A DNA stretch of 64,000 bases from Bacillus_AB infantis_B. Lineage in GTDB: Bacteria; Bacillota; Bacilli; Bacillales; Cytobacillaceae. The notes under the pieces are model-generated. The model was not told the origin of the DNA. It saw nothing but the letters and a program-made list of their open reading frames with translations, and searched no databases. Position numbers and translations under genes: made by a program. Location: positions 310,001 to 374,000 of the forward strand of contig NZ_VTER01000006.1 of the NCBI RefSeq assembly GCF_008180445.1, given 5' to 3'. Every line of letters starts with the position of its first letter. The first letter of the stretch is position 1. Below, one piece after another: positions 18,239 through 26,328 of this stretch.

Positions 18239-19350
18239 CTTGCATTCACCCCTTCCATACAGGCACTGAAGGCCTGTTCCAAATCATTCATTAAATCTTC
18301 CGGATCTTCGATGCCAACAGAAAATCTCAGGAGCTTGCCGCAGATTCCGCTGGCTAATCGGGTCTCTTCCGGAATGTCAGCATGGGTCTGTGTGGCAGGG
18401 TAGGTAATGAAGCTTTCAGTTCCGCCAAGACTTTCGGCAAAAGTAATAAGGTTCAGCTTCTGCAGGAATGGATCAGCCCATTTTTCTTCTCGGATCCTGA
18501 ATGAGAGCATACCGCCTTTTCCGGGATACAGCACTTCCTCGACTTTTTCATGGCTGCTCAAGTATTCAGCCAGTTTACGAGCATTACTTTCATGTTTCTT
18601 CATCCTGAGGGCAAGGGTCTTCATCCCTCTCATCAAAAGCCAGGAATCAAATGGGCTTAATACTGCTCCTGCCGCATTATGATGAAGGGCGAGGGAGGCG
18701 CATAAATTTTCTCCTCTTGCAGCGATGAGGCCGGCGAGCACATCGTTATGGCCGCCCAGATATTTTGTAGCACTGTGTATGACGATATCGGCTCCCAGCC
18801 TGATTGGCTGCTGAAGGACCGGCGTAAAAAAGGTATTATCGACGATCAGCAGGATTCCATGCTGGCGGGCAAGTGCCGCCAAAGCCTCAATATCAGCCTG
18901 CTGCATGAGCGGGTTGGTCGGCGTTTCCAGAAATATTGCTTTCGTATGAGGGGAGATCTGCCTGCTTACCGCATGGATATCTGAGGTGTCTGCGTACTTT
19001 GTAACAAGCCCCCATTTGGAAAAATTCTGCTCAAGCAGCCTGTAGGTGCCTCCGTAAAGATCCTTTGACACTACCAGCTCATCACCTGTACGGAATAGAG
19101 ATAAAACGGCGGAGATGGCGCTCATGCCCGAGCTGCAGGCATAACCTTGATCAGCTCCTTCAAGGCTGGCAATTGCCTGCTCAAGGATTTCCCTCGTGGG
19201 ATTTCCCGTCCGGACATAATCATATCCGTTGGATTTGCCGATTCCTTCATGCCGGTAAGCAGTAGAAAAATAAACCGGAGGGTTGACGGTTCCTGTATGC
19301 TGATCGCTTCGATTGCCAAGCTGCGCCAATAATGTTTCTGTTTTCACCAA
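18235..19350 (-). CDS. metI: Cystathionine gamma-synthase / O-acetylhomoserine thiolyase
   Basis: About 371 residues, very like B. subtilis MetI. Cys/Met PLP motifs are present: YDYVRTGNPTREILEQ in the form DYVRTGNPTRE, SSGMSAIS, VDNTFFTPV and the Schiff-base lysine in HSATKYLGGHND. It joins an O-acylhomoserine to cysteine or sulfide. AAGGAG lies eight bases before the TTG at 19350 (GTG follows as the next codon); the earlier ATG at 19383 lacks a site. It is the first gene after the S-box leader. Confidence 0.95.
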   Translation of the reverse strand: MVKTETLLAQLGNRSDQHTGTVNPPVYFSTAYRHEGIGKSNGYDYVRTGNPTREILEQAIASLEGADQGYACSSGMSAISAVLSLFRTGDELVVSKDLYGGTYRLLEQNFSKWGLVTKYADTSDIHAVSRQISPHTKAIFLETPTNPLMQQADIEALAALARQHGILLIVDNTFFTPVLQQPIRLGADIVIHSATKYLGGHNDVLAGLIAARGENLCASLALHHNAAGAVLSPFDSWLLMRGMKTLALRMKKHESNARKLAEYLSSHEKVEEVLYPGKGGMLSFRIREEKWADPFLQKLNLITFAESLGGTESFITYPATQTHADIPEETRLASGICGKLLRFSVGIEDPEDLMNDLEQAFSACMEGVNAR

Positions 19351-19397
19351 TGCTTTCACTCCTTTTTTGCACAATGCTTTCATGCTCCATGGAAAAT

Positions 19398-19431
19398 AAA
19401 AAAAAGTCTTCTATAAGAAGAAGACTTTTTG
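19398..19431 (-). terminator. metI: S-box regulatory terminator
   Basis: AAAAAGTCTTCT-TATA-AGAAGAAGACTTTTT hairpin (arms read 5'-3' as AAAAGTCTTCT and AGAAGACTTTT) followed by T8 on the minus strand, 47 bases before metI. This is the off-state stem of the riboswitch. Confidence 0.9.
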
Positions 19432-19565
19432 GATGCAGCATTTGTCATTCTTCTTATCTTTCAAGCCCATAAAGGACCTGCAGGAATTAGCACCTTTTCA
19501 ATATTATCCATTGAAGGTTGCTGAGGCTTCACAGGGCCATACCCTCTGCCTCTCTTGATAAGAAA
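19398..19565 (-). ncRNA. SAM-I (S-box) riboswitch leader
   Basis: Read on the minus strand, the conserved S-box core appears in order: CTTATCAAGAGAGGCAGAGG, GGCCCTGTGAAGCC, TCAGCAACC, AAGGTGCTAATTCC and the closing GAAAGATAAG (about 19449-19563), followed by a terminator at 19398-19431. SAM binding would stop transcription before metI, so the whole metI-metC-yitJ-metH operon responds to methionine status. The aptamer's P1 arms CTTATC and GATAAG pair as expected. Confidence 0.96.
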
Positions 19566-19581
19566 TACAGTTATTGAATTT

Positions 19582-19616
19582 TCTATACTTTACAATATTA
19601 AACCAGTAAAAGTCAA
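19582..19616 (-). promoter_or_regulatory. Probable sigma-A promoter of the methionine operon
   Basis: Two overlapping candidates on the minus strand: TTTACT-17-TATAGA (19605-19610 and 19582-19587) and TTGACT-18-TAAAGT. Either places transcription start just before the S-box P1 arm. Confidence 0.55.
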
Positions 19617-19647
19617 TGAACTTTCGAAATATTTTAAAAATATATCT

Positions 19648-19827
19648 TTATCCCTCGATCAGATTCAGGACTGATACATCCAATTCCTTTTCAGGTTCAG
19701 CCCTGGAATAAATCCTCGCTGTCCTTGTCCTTTCATCCACATGCTGTATGATTACAGATTCACCTTCATAGCTGACTTTAATAGGATCAGCAGACATAAG
19801 AATTTCTTTTGCCCTGCCAATATTCAT
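19648..19827 (-). CDS. sspH: H-type small acid-soluble spore protein
   Basis: 59 residues, the exact length of B. subtilis SspH, starting MNIGRAKEILMSADPIKVSY and containing IQHVDERTRTARIY and a final ELDVSVLNLIEG. The H-type SASP family is made late in the forespore and packed in the spore core. ATG at 19827 is seven bases after AAGGAGG; an ATG two codons earlier is too close to it. The gene lies alone between the methionine leader and a short unknown gene. Confidence 0.93.
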   Translation of the reverse strand: MNIGRAKEILMSADPIKVSYEGESVIIQHVDERTRTARIYSRAEPEKELDVSVLNLIEG

Positions 19828-19978
19828 GTTCATTCCTCCTTGGAAAGTATCGTTATATTTTTTGTACAGCCGGGAGGGATTTATGCGGAAGAAAAGAAAA
19901 AATGGAAACTTATTTTTGTGAAAATTCAGCTCTTTTGCTTTAGAATAGAAGCAAGAAAAGGAAAGTGAAGGTGAGTCC

Positions 19979-20188
19979 ATGCAAAAACATATGAAAAGCC
20001 GCTGCTTATTGTATGAATGCATTCAAAACGGAGAGCTGATTGAAGAGGCAGGCCATATTCCATTCCAGCATGCGGACATCCTGGTCAAGGGGCCTTATGA
20101 CTTTCCTTTGGACAGAAGACAAGAATGCCTGCACAGCATAAAGAGCAGGAAAACAAAACAGCTGGGCATTAATATAGAAAGAATATGA
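19979..20188 (+). CDS. Hypothetical protein (69 aa)
   Basis: Starts MQKHMKSRCLLYECIQNGELIE, about five bases after AAGGTGA. Basic at both ends and soluble, without a recognised domain. It is diverging from sspH and is followed by a clear terminator at 20261-20293. It may be spore-related given its neighbour, but nothing in the sequence shows this. Confidence 0.6.
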   Translation: MQKHMKSRCLLYECIQNGELIEEAGHIPFQHADILVKGPYDFPLDRRQECLHSIKSRKTKQLGINIERI

Positions 20189-20260
20189 TTGGTGACTGCA
20201 CAGAAAAACGCCGGACCAGGCATCGTATTAGATTATTAAGTTCATTCATAGGAAAAAAAT

Positions 20261-20293
20261 AAAACCGGGGATCTTTCCCGGTTTTATTTTTTA
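20261..20293 (+). terminator. Rho-independent terminator
   Basis: AAAACCGGG-GATCTTT-CCCGGTTTT hairpin followed by ATTTTTT. Confidence 0.9.
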
Positions 20294-20488
20294 CTATTAG
20301 AATAATAATCGCTGCTAATCCGCAAGAATCCCTTAATCCTTTACAGCCCTAAAGTTAGATATCTACCTATTATAACACTACTATATTCATAATGGAGCGA
20401 AAAAAAATAGAAAAATCATTTTTTTAATATAGATTTTAAGGTGATGAAAAAAAATTACATTTTTCTTCTAATTTTCAGTTTAAATCCT

Positions 20489-20517
20489 TTGTACGATAGG
20501 GATTTGCATGGTAAAAT
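20489..20517 (+). promoter_or_regulatory. Probable odhAB promoter with extended -10
   Basis: TTGTAC, 17-base spacer, TAAAAT with TG one base upstream (TGG TAAAAT). The weak -35 (3 of 6) is offset by the extended -10. It is 144 bases before odhA. Confidence 0.5.
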
Positions 20518-20522
20518 GTCAT

Positions 20523-20536
20523 TGAAAACGTTTTAT
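20523..20536 (+). promoter_or_regulatory. Candidate cre (CcpA) site at odhAB start
   Basis: TGAAAACGTTTTAT matches the cre consensus WTGNAANCGNWNNCW with one mismatch. It lies across the predicted transcription start, a classic position for repression. Carbon catabolite repression of odhAB is known in B. subtilis; the site itself is my inference. Confidence 0.5.
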
Positions 20537-20660
20537 CCTCTGAATAAAATTATTATTCATACAATTTTGCGTTACTATTTCATATATTAGGGTAAAAATT
20601 TACGGGATAAAATGCCGGAAACTAAATGTTTTCTTAAAAAAACACTCGGAGGTAATTTTC

Positions 20661-23501
20661 ATGAAAACGCCATCCAACGGCGAGGGACCTTTACAGGGGT
20701 TTCATGGACCAAACCTTGGCTATGTTATTGAATTATATGAAAGATTCCTGGAGGACCCTCAATCAGTAGACGCTGATATGAGAGAGTACTTTGAAAAGTG
20801 GGGATCTCCTGAACAAACTCAGATTGACACCTTTGAAAATGATAAGCCTGTCCAGGCTGCTGCTCCCGGACAGCTGGAAAAAACGCTGGCAGCTATCCGC
20901 CTTGCGGATAATATCAGGGCGTACGGCCATATATCGGCTGATATCTACCCATTAAAAAACAATAAGCCGGAGAAGGACATCCTTGCGCTGGAGCAATATG
21001 GATTAACCCGGAATGATCTGGAGCAGGTGCCGGCATCGATCATTTGTTCAGATGCCCCTTCACATGTCCGCAATGGATTTGAAGCAATAGAGCATCTTAA
21101 GAATGTATATACCCAAACAATAGCTTATGAGTTTCATCATGTATACGATGTGAACGAAAAGAATTGGCTTCGGAATAAGGTGGAAACAGGTACACTGCTT
21201 GCCGGACCTTCAAATGAAAAGAAACTGGGAGTCCTGAAAAGGCTGATGGAGGTTGAGGAGTTTGAAAAATTCCTTCATCGCACATTTGTCGGGCAAAAAC
21301 GCTTTTCAATCGAAGGACTTGATACGCTTGTGCCGCTGTTGGACGAGCTGGTTGCAGAATCTGTTGTCGACGGCGCGAAGACGATCAATATCGGAATGGC
21401 TCACCGCGGCCGCCTGAACGTGCTTGCCCATGTGCTTGGAAAGCCGTATGAAATGATCTTCGCTGAATTCCAGCATGCGCCGAATAAAGAGCTTGTACCT
21501 TCTGAAGGTTCTATCGGCATTAACTACGGATGGACAGGCGATGTAAAATATCACCTGGGATTAGACAGGCAGATCAAGAAGGAAAACACGACTAAAGCAA
21601 GACTGACGCTTGCCAATAACCCGAGCCACCTTGAATTCGTCGGCGCGGTAGTCGAAGGCTTCACAAGGGCGGCACAGGATGACAGAAGCGCATCCGGCTA
21701 TCCGAAAGAAGACCCAAGCTCGGCTATGGCAATCCTGATTCATGGCGATGCTGCATTCCCTGGACAGGGAACTGTGGCAGAAACATTGAATCTCAGCCAG
21801 CTTACTGGTTACCGTACCGGCGGAACCATTCATATCATTGCCAATAATACGATCGGATTTACGACAGAATCTCAGGATTCCAGATCTACCCGGTATGCAA
21901 GCGATCTTGCCAAGGGCTATGAAATACCGATCCTGCATGTAAATGCTGATGACCCTGAGGCTGTGGTAGCTGCCGCCCAGCTCGCCTGTGAATACAGGGC
22001 GAAATTCAATAAAGATTTTCTGATTGATCTGATCGGCTACCGCCGTTTCGGGCACAACGAAATGGATGAGCCGATGACGACAAATCCGCTTATGTACAAT
22101 GTTATACATAAGCGCCCGACCATTAAATCACTATACAGTGAACAGCTGGTTGCAAACGGCACTCTTTCCAGGGAAAGCCTGGAAGGATTGGACGCGGAGG
22201 TCCTTGATAAGCTGAAAGAGGCCTATAATAAAGTTCCAGATAAGAAAAAGGAAGTTGAGGAAACCAATCCGCCTGAAACGGTTGAAAAAGGTATTCCGGA
22301 ATTAGCAACAGCTGTTGAACTGAAGGCTTTAAAGCAAATCAATGAAGAGCTCCTGACATGGCCTGAAGATTTCAAGGTCTTCAATAAACTGGACAAAATC
22401 CTGAAGCGCAGGACTGAAGCGCTTGAAGGCAACGGAAAAATTGACTGGGGCCTTGCAGAAACATTGGCATTCGCCTCCATCCTGAAGGATGGTACGCCAA
22501 TCCGCCTGTCGGGGCAGGATTCAGAACGCGGAACGTTTGCCCAGAGAAATGTTGTCCTTCATGACAGCAGTTCAGGAAAAGCTTATTCGCCATTGCATAT
22601 GCTTTCATCTTCTAAAGCTTCATTTGCAGTCCATAACAGCCCGCTGTCAGAAATGGCTGTTGTCGGCTTTGAATACGGCTACAATGTATTCGCACCTGAA
22701 ACTCTAGTGCTGTGGGAAGCGCAATACGGTGACTTTTCCAATGCTGCACAGGTCATGTTCGACCAATTCATATCAGCTGGAAGAGCGAAATGGGGACAGA
22801 AATCCGGTCTTGTCATGCTTCTGCCTCATGGTTATGAAGGCCAGGGGCCTGAGCACTCCAGCGGCAGGGTTGAAAGATTCCTGACTTTAGCAGCTGAAAA
22901 CAACTGGACAGTTGCCAACCTGACTTCATCTGCACAGTACTTCCATATTCTGAGGAGGCAGGCTGCCATCCTGAACAGGGAAGAAGTAAGGCCTCTTGTC
23001 CTCATGTCGCCTAAGAGCCTGCTCCGCAACCCGAATGTTGCTTCCAACGGGCTGGAGCTCAGCGAAGGGGCCTTCCAGCCGATCATTGAACAGCCTGGAT
23101 TGGGACAGGCAAAAGATCAGGTGAAAAGGATTGTGTTTGGTACAGGCAAGATCATGATCGACCTTCATGAGAATATCGAGGATGAAGCTAACCTTGACTG
23201 GCTTCATATTTTAAGGGTCGAAGAAATTTACCCGTTCCCGATGAAGAAAATCAGAAGCATTCTTGAACAGTATCCAAACGTTGAGGAAATCGTATGGGTT
23301 CAGGAAGAGCCGAAGAATATGGGAGCATGGAATTTTGTAGAACCGCGCCTTGCCGAATTGGCACCAGTCGGTGCAAAAGTTTCCTATACCGGAAGACGCC
23401 GCCGTTCAAGCCCGGCAGAGGGTGACCCGAACGTCCACAAAAAAGAACAAGCGCGCATCATTAATGAAGTTTTAACACGTACGGAAGAGGGAGGATTTTA
23501 A
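20661..23501 (+). CDS. odhA: 2-oxoglutarate dehydrogenase E1 component
   Basis: 946 residues, the thiamine-diphosphate decarboxylase of the TCA cycle 2-oxoglutarate dehydrogenase complex. The TPP/active-site region is visible: NIGMAHRGRLNVLAHV, NPSHLEFV, then GDAAFPGQGTVAETLN and GYRRFGHNEMDEP. GGAGG lies eight bases before the ATG. It begins a two-gene operon with odhB, one base apart, and works with lipoamide dehydrogenase (E3), which is not in the window. Its upstream region has a probable promoter with a cre site. Confidence 0.98.
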   Translation: MKTPSNGEGPLQGFHGPNLGYVIELYERFLEDPQSVDADMREYFEKWGSPEQTQIDTFENDKPVQAAAPGQLEKTLAAIRLADNIRAYGHISADIYPLKNNKPEKDILALEQYGLTRNDLEQVPASIICSDAPSHVRNGFEAIEHLKNVYTQTIAYEFHHVYDVNEKNWLRNKVETGTLLAGPSNEKKLGVLKRLMEVEEFEKFLHRTFVGQKRFSIEGLDTLVPLLDELVAESVVDGAKTINIGMAHRGRLNVLAHVLGKPYEMIFAEFQHAPNKELVPSEGSIGINYGWTGDVKYHLGLDRQIKKENTTKARLTLANNPSHLEFVGAVVEGFTRAAQDDRSASGYPKEDPSSAMAILIHGDAAFPGQGTVAETLNLSQLTGYRTGGTIHIIANNTIGFTTESQDSRSTRYASDLAKGYEIPILHVNADDPEAVVAAAQLACEYRAKFNKDFLIDLIGYRRFGHNEMDEPMTTNPLMYNVIHKRPTIKSLYSEQLVANGTLSRESLEGLDAEVLDKLKEAYNKVPDKKKEVEETNPPETVEKGIPELATAVELKALKQINEELLTWPEDFKVFNKLDKILKRRTEALEGNGKIDWGLAETLAFASILKDGTPIRLSGQDSERGTFAQRNVVLHDSSSGKAYSPLHMLSSSKASFAVHNSPLSEMAVVGFEYGYNVFAPETLVLWEAQYGDFSNAAQVMFDQFISAGRAKWGQKSGLVMLLPHGYEGQGPEHSSGRVERFLTLAAENNWTVANLTSSAQYFHILRRQAAILNREEVRPLVLMSPKSLLRNPNVASNGLELSEGAFQPIIEQPGLGQAKDQVKRIVFGTGKIMIDLHENIEDEANLDWLHILRVEEIYPFPMKKIRSILEQYPNVEEIVWVQEEPKNMGAWNFVEPRLAELAPVGAKVSYTGRRRRSSPAEGDPNVHKKEQARIINEVLTRTEEGGF

Positions 23502-23502
23502 A

Positions 23503-24768
23503 GTGGCAGAAATTAAAGTTCCAGAATTGGCAGAATCAATTACAGAAGGTACGGTGGCTCAATGGCTGAAACAGCCGGGCGACTTTGTCAATAAAGGGGA
23601 TTATGTCGTAGAGCTGGAAACCGACAAAGTCAATGTTGAAATCATCTCTGAATACAGCGGCGTCATCAAGGATCTCGGCGCACAAGAAGGCGACACTGTC
23701 CAGGTTGGCGAAACGATTGCGACAGTTGATACGGAAGCGACAGAAGGCAGTGCTCCTGCTGAAGGAGCACCAGCTGAGAAAGCGCCTCAGGCATCTGAGC
23801 CGCCGGCTGCACCGAAAGAGCCTGTAACAAACGAAGCTAAGCCGCAGACAGAAGAAGAACAGGAAAAGAAGCAGCGTCCGATCGCTTCTCCGGCAGCACG
23901 CAAGATGGCCCGGGAAAAAGGCATTGACCTCAGCCAGGTGCCGACAGCCGATCCTCTTGGCCGCGTCAGGGCACAGGATGTTTCCGGATACAATCCACAG
24001 GCTGCAAAGCAGGATTCAAAGCCAGCAGCTTCACCAGGACCTGCTGCACAGCCGGCGCAGGACAGCAAGCCTGTTGAACGCGTCCGTATGTCCCGCCGCA
24101 GACAGACGATTGCCAATCGCCTTGTTGAGGTTCAGCAGAATGCTGCCATGCTGACAACGTTCAATGAAGTTGATATGACCAATGTCATGAACCTGCGAAA
24201 GCGCCGCAAAGACAAGTTCTTTGAAGAAAATGACGTTAAGCTGGGCTTTATGTCATTCTTCACAAAAGCAGTTGTTGCTGCCCTTAAGAAGAATCCTTTG
24301 CTGAATGCGGAAATCCAGGGTGACGAGCTGGTACTCAAGAAATTCTATGATATCGGCATCGCTGTTTCTGCAAAAGAAGGCCTGGTCGTTCCTGTCGTAC
24401 GGGACGCGGACCGGAAGAACTTTGCTGAAATTGAAGGCGACATCATGGATCTTGCTGACAAAGCAAGAAACAATAAACTTTCACTGAATGACCTGCAGGG
24501 AGGAACATTCACAATCACAAATGGCGGAGTATTCGGTTCACTGCTGTCAACACCGATCCTCAATGGCCCTCAGGTGGGCATCCTGGGAATGCACAGCATC
24601 CAGCTGCGCCCGGTTGCCATCGATGCCGAGAAGATGGAAAACCGCCCAATGATGTATATTGCATTATCATACGACCACCGCATCGTTGACGGTAAAGAAG
24701 CAGTTACCTTCCTGAAGCGCGTAAAAGAGCTGATCGAAGATCCGGAATCCTTGCTTTTTGAAGCTTAA
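23503..24768 (+). CDS. odhB: Dihydrolipoyl succinyltransferase (OdhB, E2)
   Basis: 421 residues: an N-terminal lipoyl domain with the lipoylated lysine in ETDKVNVE (about residue 42), an Ala/Pro/Glu-rich linker, a peripheral-subunit-binding domain (ASPAARKMAREKGIDLSQV) and a C-terminal catalytic domain with YDHRIVDGKEA near the end (His and Asp). It receives the succinyl group from OdhA and passes it to CoA. The start is GTG, eight bases after GGGAGG in the odhA 3' end. A terminator ends the operon. Confidence 0.98.
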   Translation: MAEIKVPELAESITEGTVAQWLKQPGDFVNKGDYVVELETDKVNVEIISEYSGVIKDLGAQEGDTVQVGETIATVDTEATEGSAPAEGAPAEKAPQASEPPAAPKEPVTNEAKPQTEEEQEKKQRPIASPAARKMAREKGIDLSQVPTADPLGRVRAQDVSGYNPQAAKQDSKPAASPGPAAQPAQDSKPVERVRMSRRRQTIANRLVEVQQNAAMLTTFNEVDMTNVMNLRKRRKDKFFEENDVKLGFMSFFTKAVVAALKKNPLLNAEIQGDELVLKKFYDIGIAVSAKEGLVVPVVRDADRKNFAEIEGDIMDLADKARNNKLSLNDLQGGTFTITNGGVFGSLLSTPILNGPQVGILGMHSIQLRPVAIDAEKMENRPMMYIALSYDHRIVDGKEAVTFLKRVKELIEDPESLLFEA

Positions 24769-24776
24769 TAGATAGG

Positions 24777-24807
24777 AAGCAGAGCCTTAAAAGGCTCTGC
24801 TTTTTTG
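24777..24807 (+). terminator. odhAB terminator
   Basis: AAGCAGAGCCTT-AA-AAGGCTCTGCTT hairpin followed by T4-6. Confidence 0.92.
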
Positions 24808-24814
24808 TACGTCT

Positions 24815-24841
24815 AAAAATGTTTCCCGAAGGAAACATTTT
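24815..24841. repeat. Second perfect hairpin after the odhAB terminator
   Basis: AAAATGTTTCC-CGAA-GGAAACATTTT, an 11-bp stem. Read on the minus strand the loop is C(UUCG)G, a hyperstable tetraloop, with T5 after it, so it may be a terminator for antisense or minus-strand transcripts. Confidence 0.5.
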
Positions 24842-24883
24842 ATCGTTTTTGAATAAGCTATATAAAAAGCAGGAGTGAGGAAA

Positions 24884-25015
24884 GTGGGACGAATTCAGAA
24901 GAAAATATACTGCTATTCAGCTTTAATGAAAAAAGCGGGAATCATCAGTGAAGAAGAATATCAAAAGATTATTGAGGGGTGCTGCGGCGGAAAAAGAAGC
25001 AGCAGCCGAACATGA
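24884..25015 (+). CDS. Small Cys-containing hypothetical protein (43 aa)
   Basis: GTG start with GGAGTGAGG just upstream. The protein begins GRIQKKIYCYSALMKKAGI, then an acidic EEEYQKIIEG and a CCGGKRSSSRT end. The CC pair is notable. No family is recognised. It lies between odhB and the Sda-like gene; the next hairpin (25059-25084) has no T-run on this strand. Confidence 0.5.
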   Translation: MGRIQKKIYCYSALMKKAGIISEEEYQKIIEGCCGGKRSSSRT

Positions 25016-25056
25016 ATCATGGCACAGTAGAAAGTTTCACAATGGTTAGGAATAAA

Positions 25057-25084
25057 AAACCCGTTTAGAATATTCTAAACGGGT
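25057..25084 (-). terminator. Terminator of the Sda-like gene
   Basis: ACCCGTTTAGAA/TTCTAAACGGGT, a perfect 26-base palindrome; on the minus strand T6 follows. Confidence 0.85.
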
Positions 25085-25095
25085 AAAATGCCTCA

Positions 25096-25227
25096 TTAAT
25101 TTTTAAATGGCCTAAGCCCTCTTCGTTGAATTTCACCTTTGAGTATGTTGATCCATTCTTTTTCCATACCAGTTTTCAATGCATCACGATACGAGACGAC
25201 AAGTTGTTCATTACTCATAATTTTCAT
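25096..25227 (-). CDS. Sda-like sporulation histidine kinase inhibitor
   Basis: 43 residues: MSNEQLVVSYRDAL, then MEKEWINILKGEIQRRGLRPF. The pattern S-[ND]-E-x-L-x-x-SY-x-x-A and EI-x-RR-x-L matches Sda, a small helical hairpin that blocks sporulation kinases (KinA) when DNA replication is disturbed. ATG at 25227 is eight bases after GGAGG, with a second ATG three codons later. It is followed by a terminator and has no coding neighbour on its strand. The match is by memory of Sda, so the assignment is good but not proven. Confidence 0.7.
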   Translation of the reverse strand: MKIMSNEQLVVSYRDALKTGMEKEWINILKGEIQRRGLRPFKN

Positions 25228-25497
25228 TTTGCATTCCTCCCAGAAAAAGAATTGAATATTCTTACTATTAACTAATTGTAAATGATTGTGTTCATTTTGA
25301 AAAGCAATAAGGTAAAAATATTTTCAATCGGTCCTAAAGTACCTATTTTCGGCATCATTCATCAAATCGCGATTATTTCTGCCGATTTAGGTTATGCATA
25401 AAAATTTACAGCTGGGGGGATGATAGACGCTGGTTGTTAAAATTAAGTAAAATAGACTATGAGATACATACAATAACAGGGAAGTAGTGAAAGCATA

Positions 25498-26328
25498 ATG
25501 AGTGAAGAAAAAGCAGTAAGCAGAAGTACAAGCCTGATAACAGCAGAGACGCTCAGGAAAGATCTTGAAAGTCTCGGTGTGCGTGAAGGAATGACTTTAA
25601 TTGTACATTCAAGCCTCAGCTCAATCGGCTGGGTATGCGGTGCAGAACAGGCAGTCATTCAGTCATTACTTAGCGCCGTCGGCGAACAAGGCACAATTGT
25701 GATGCCATCTCAATCGCTGGGAAACAGTGATCCAAAATATTGGCAGAATCCTGCTGTTCCTGAAGAATGGTGGGATGGTATCAGGGAAGGCATGCCGGCT
25801 TATGATCCCGAAACTACTCCGACAAGAGGAATGGGCAGGGTCGCTGAGCTGTTCAGGACTTTTCCGGAAGCTAGAAGGAGCGGACATCCTACCGTTTCAT
25901 TTTCAGCCATTGGCCGTTTGGCAGAGGAAATGACAGAGACTCATTCCACCGATTTACCATTCGGGGAAGAATCTCCGCTGGCTAAGCTTTATGATGCCGG
26001 CAGCATGGTCCTCCTGATCGGGGTGGGTTACGGCAACAGCACAAGCATGCATTTGGGAGAGTACAGAGCAGGCGGCCTGAAAACCTATAAGCAAAGTTCT
26101 GCCATGATGGAGGACGGGAAAAGGATCTGGAAGACTTATACAGAGGCAGAGGTTGATTCAGACCGCTTCCCTGAAATCGGACGGGCTTTTGAAAAAGAGC
26201 ATTCAGTCATAAAAGGGAAGCTGGGGCAGGCAGACTGTCTGATGATGAGTCAAAAGGATATTGTTGACTTTACCGTAAAATGGCTGCAAAAAGAAAAAGG
26301 AGGCCAAATAAATGAATTTGAAGCTTGA
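25498..26328 (+). CDS. AAC(3)-family N-acetyltransferase (YokD-like)
   Basis: 276 residues of the aminoglycoside N(3)-acetyltransferase fold (PF02522) with LIVHSSLSSIGWVCGA at the N-terminus, RGMGRVAELFRTFPEA and the catalytic-site HPTVSFSAIG. Members acetylate the 3-amino group of aminoglycosides, but genomic copies such as YokD often have another acceptor, so resistance should not be assumed. The 3' end overlaps the VOC gene start by 17 bases, so the two are translated together. Confidence 0.85.
   Translation: MSEEKAVSRSTSLITAETLRKDLESLGVREGMTLIVHSSLSSIGWVCGAEQAVIQSLLSAVGEQGTIVMPSQSLGNSDPKYWQNPAVPEEWWDGIREGMPAYDPETTPTRGMGRVAELFRTFPEARRSGHPTVSFSAIGRLAEEMTETHSTDLPFGEESPLAKLYDAGSMVLLIGVGYGNSTSMHLGEYRAGGLKTYKQSSAMMEDGKRIWKTYTEAEVDSDRFPEIGRAFEKEHSVIKGKLGQADCLMMSQKDIVDFTVKWLQKEKGGQINEFEA

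Larger units (their letters stand above)
20189..20660 (+). other. Intergenic region between the 69-aa gene and odhA
   Basis: 472 bases hold one terminator (20261-20293), an AT-rich tract, a probable promoter (20489-20517), a cre-like site (20523-20536) and the odhA leader. No ORF with a convincing ribosome binding site is seen. Confidence 0.6.

Noticed and set aside
21561..22109. 182-residue minus-strand open frame inside odhA
   Set aside because: Antisense shadow of odhA with no start signals or family motif.
25498..26328. Aminoglycoside resistance gene
   Set aside because: Chromosomal AAC(3)-like proteins of this type often lack resistance activity, and no mobile element is near.
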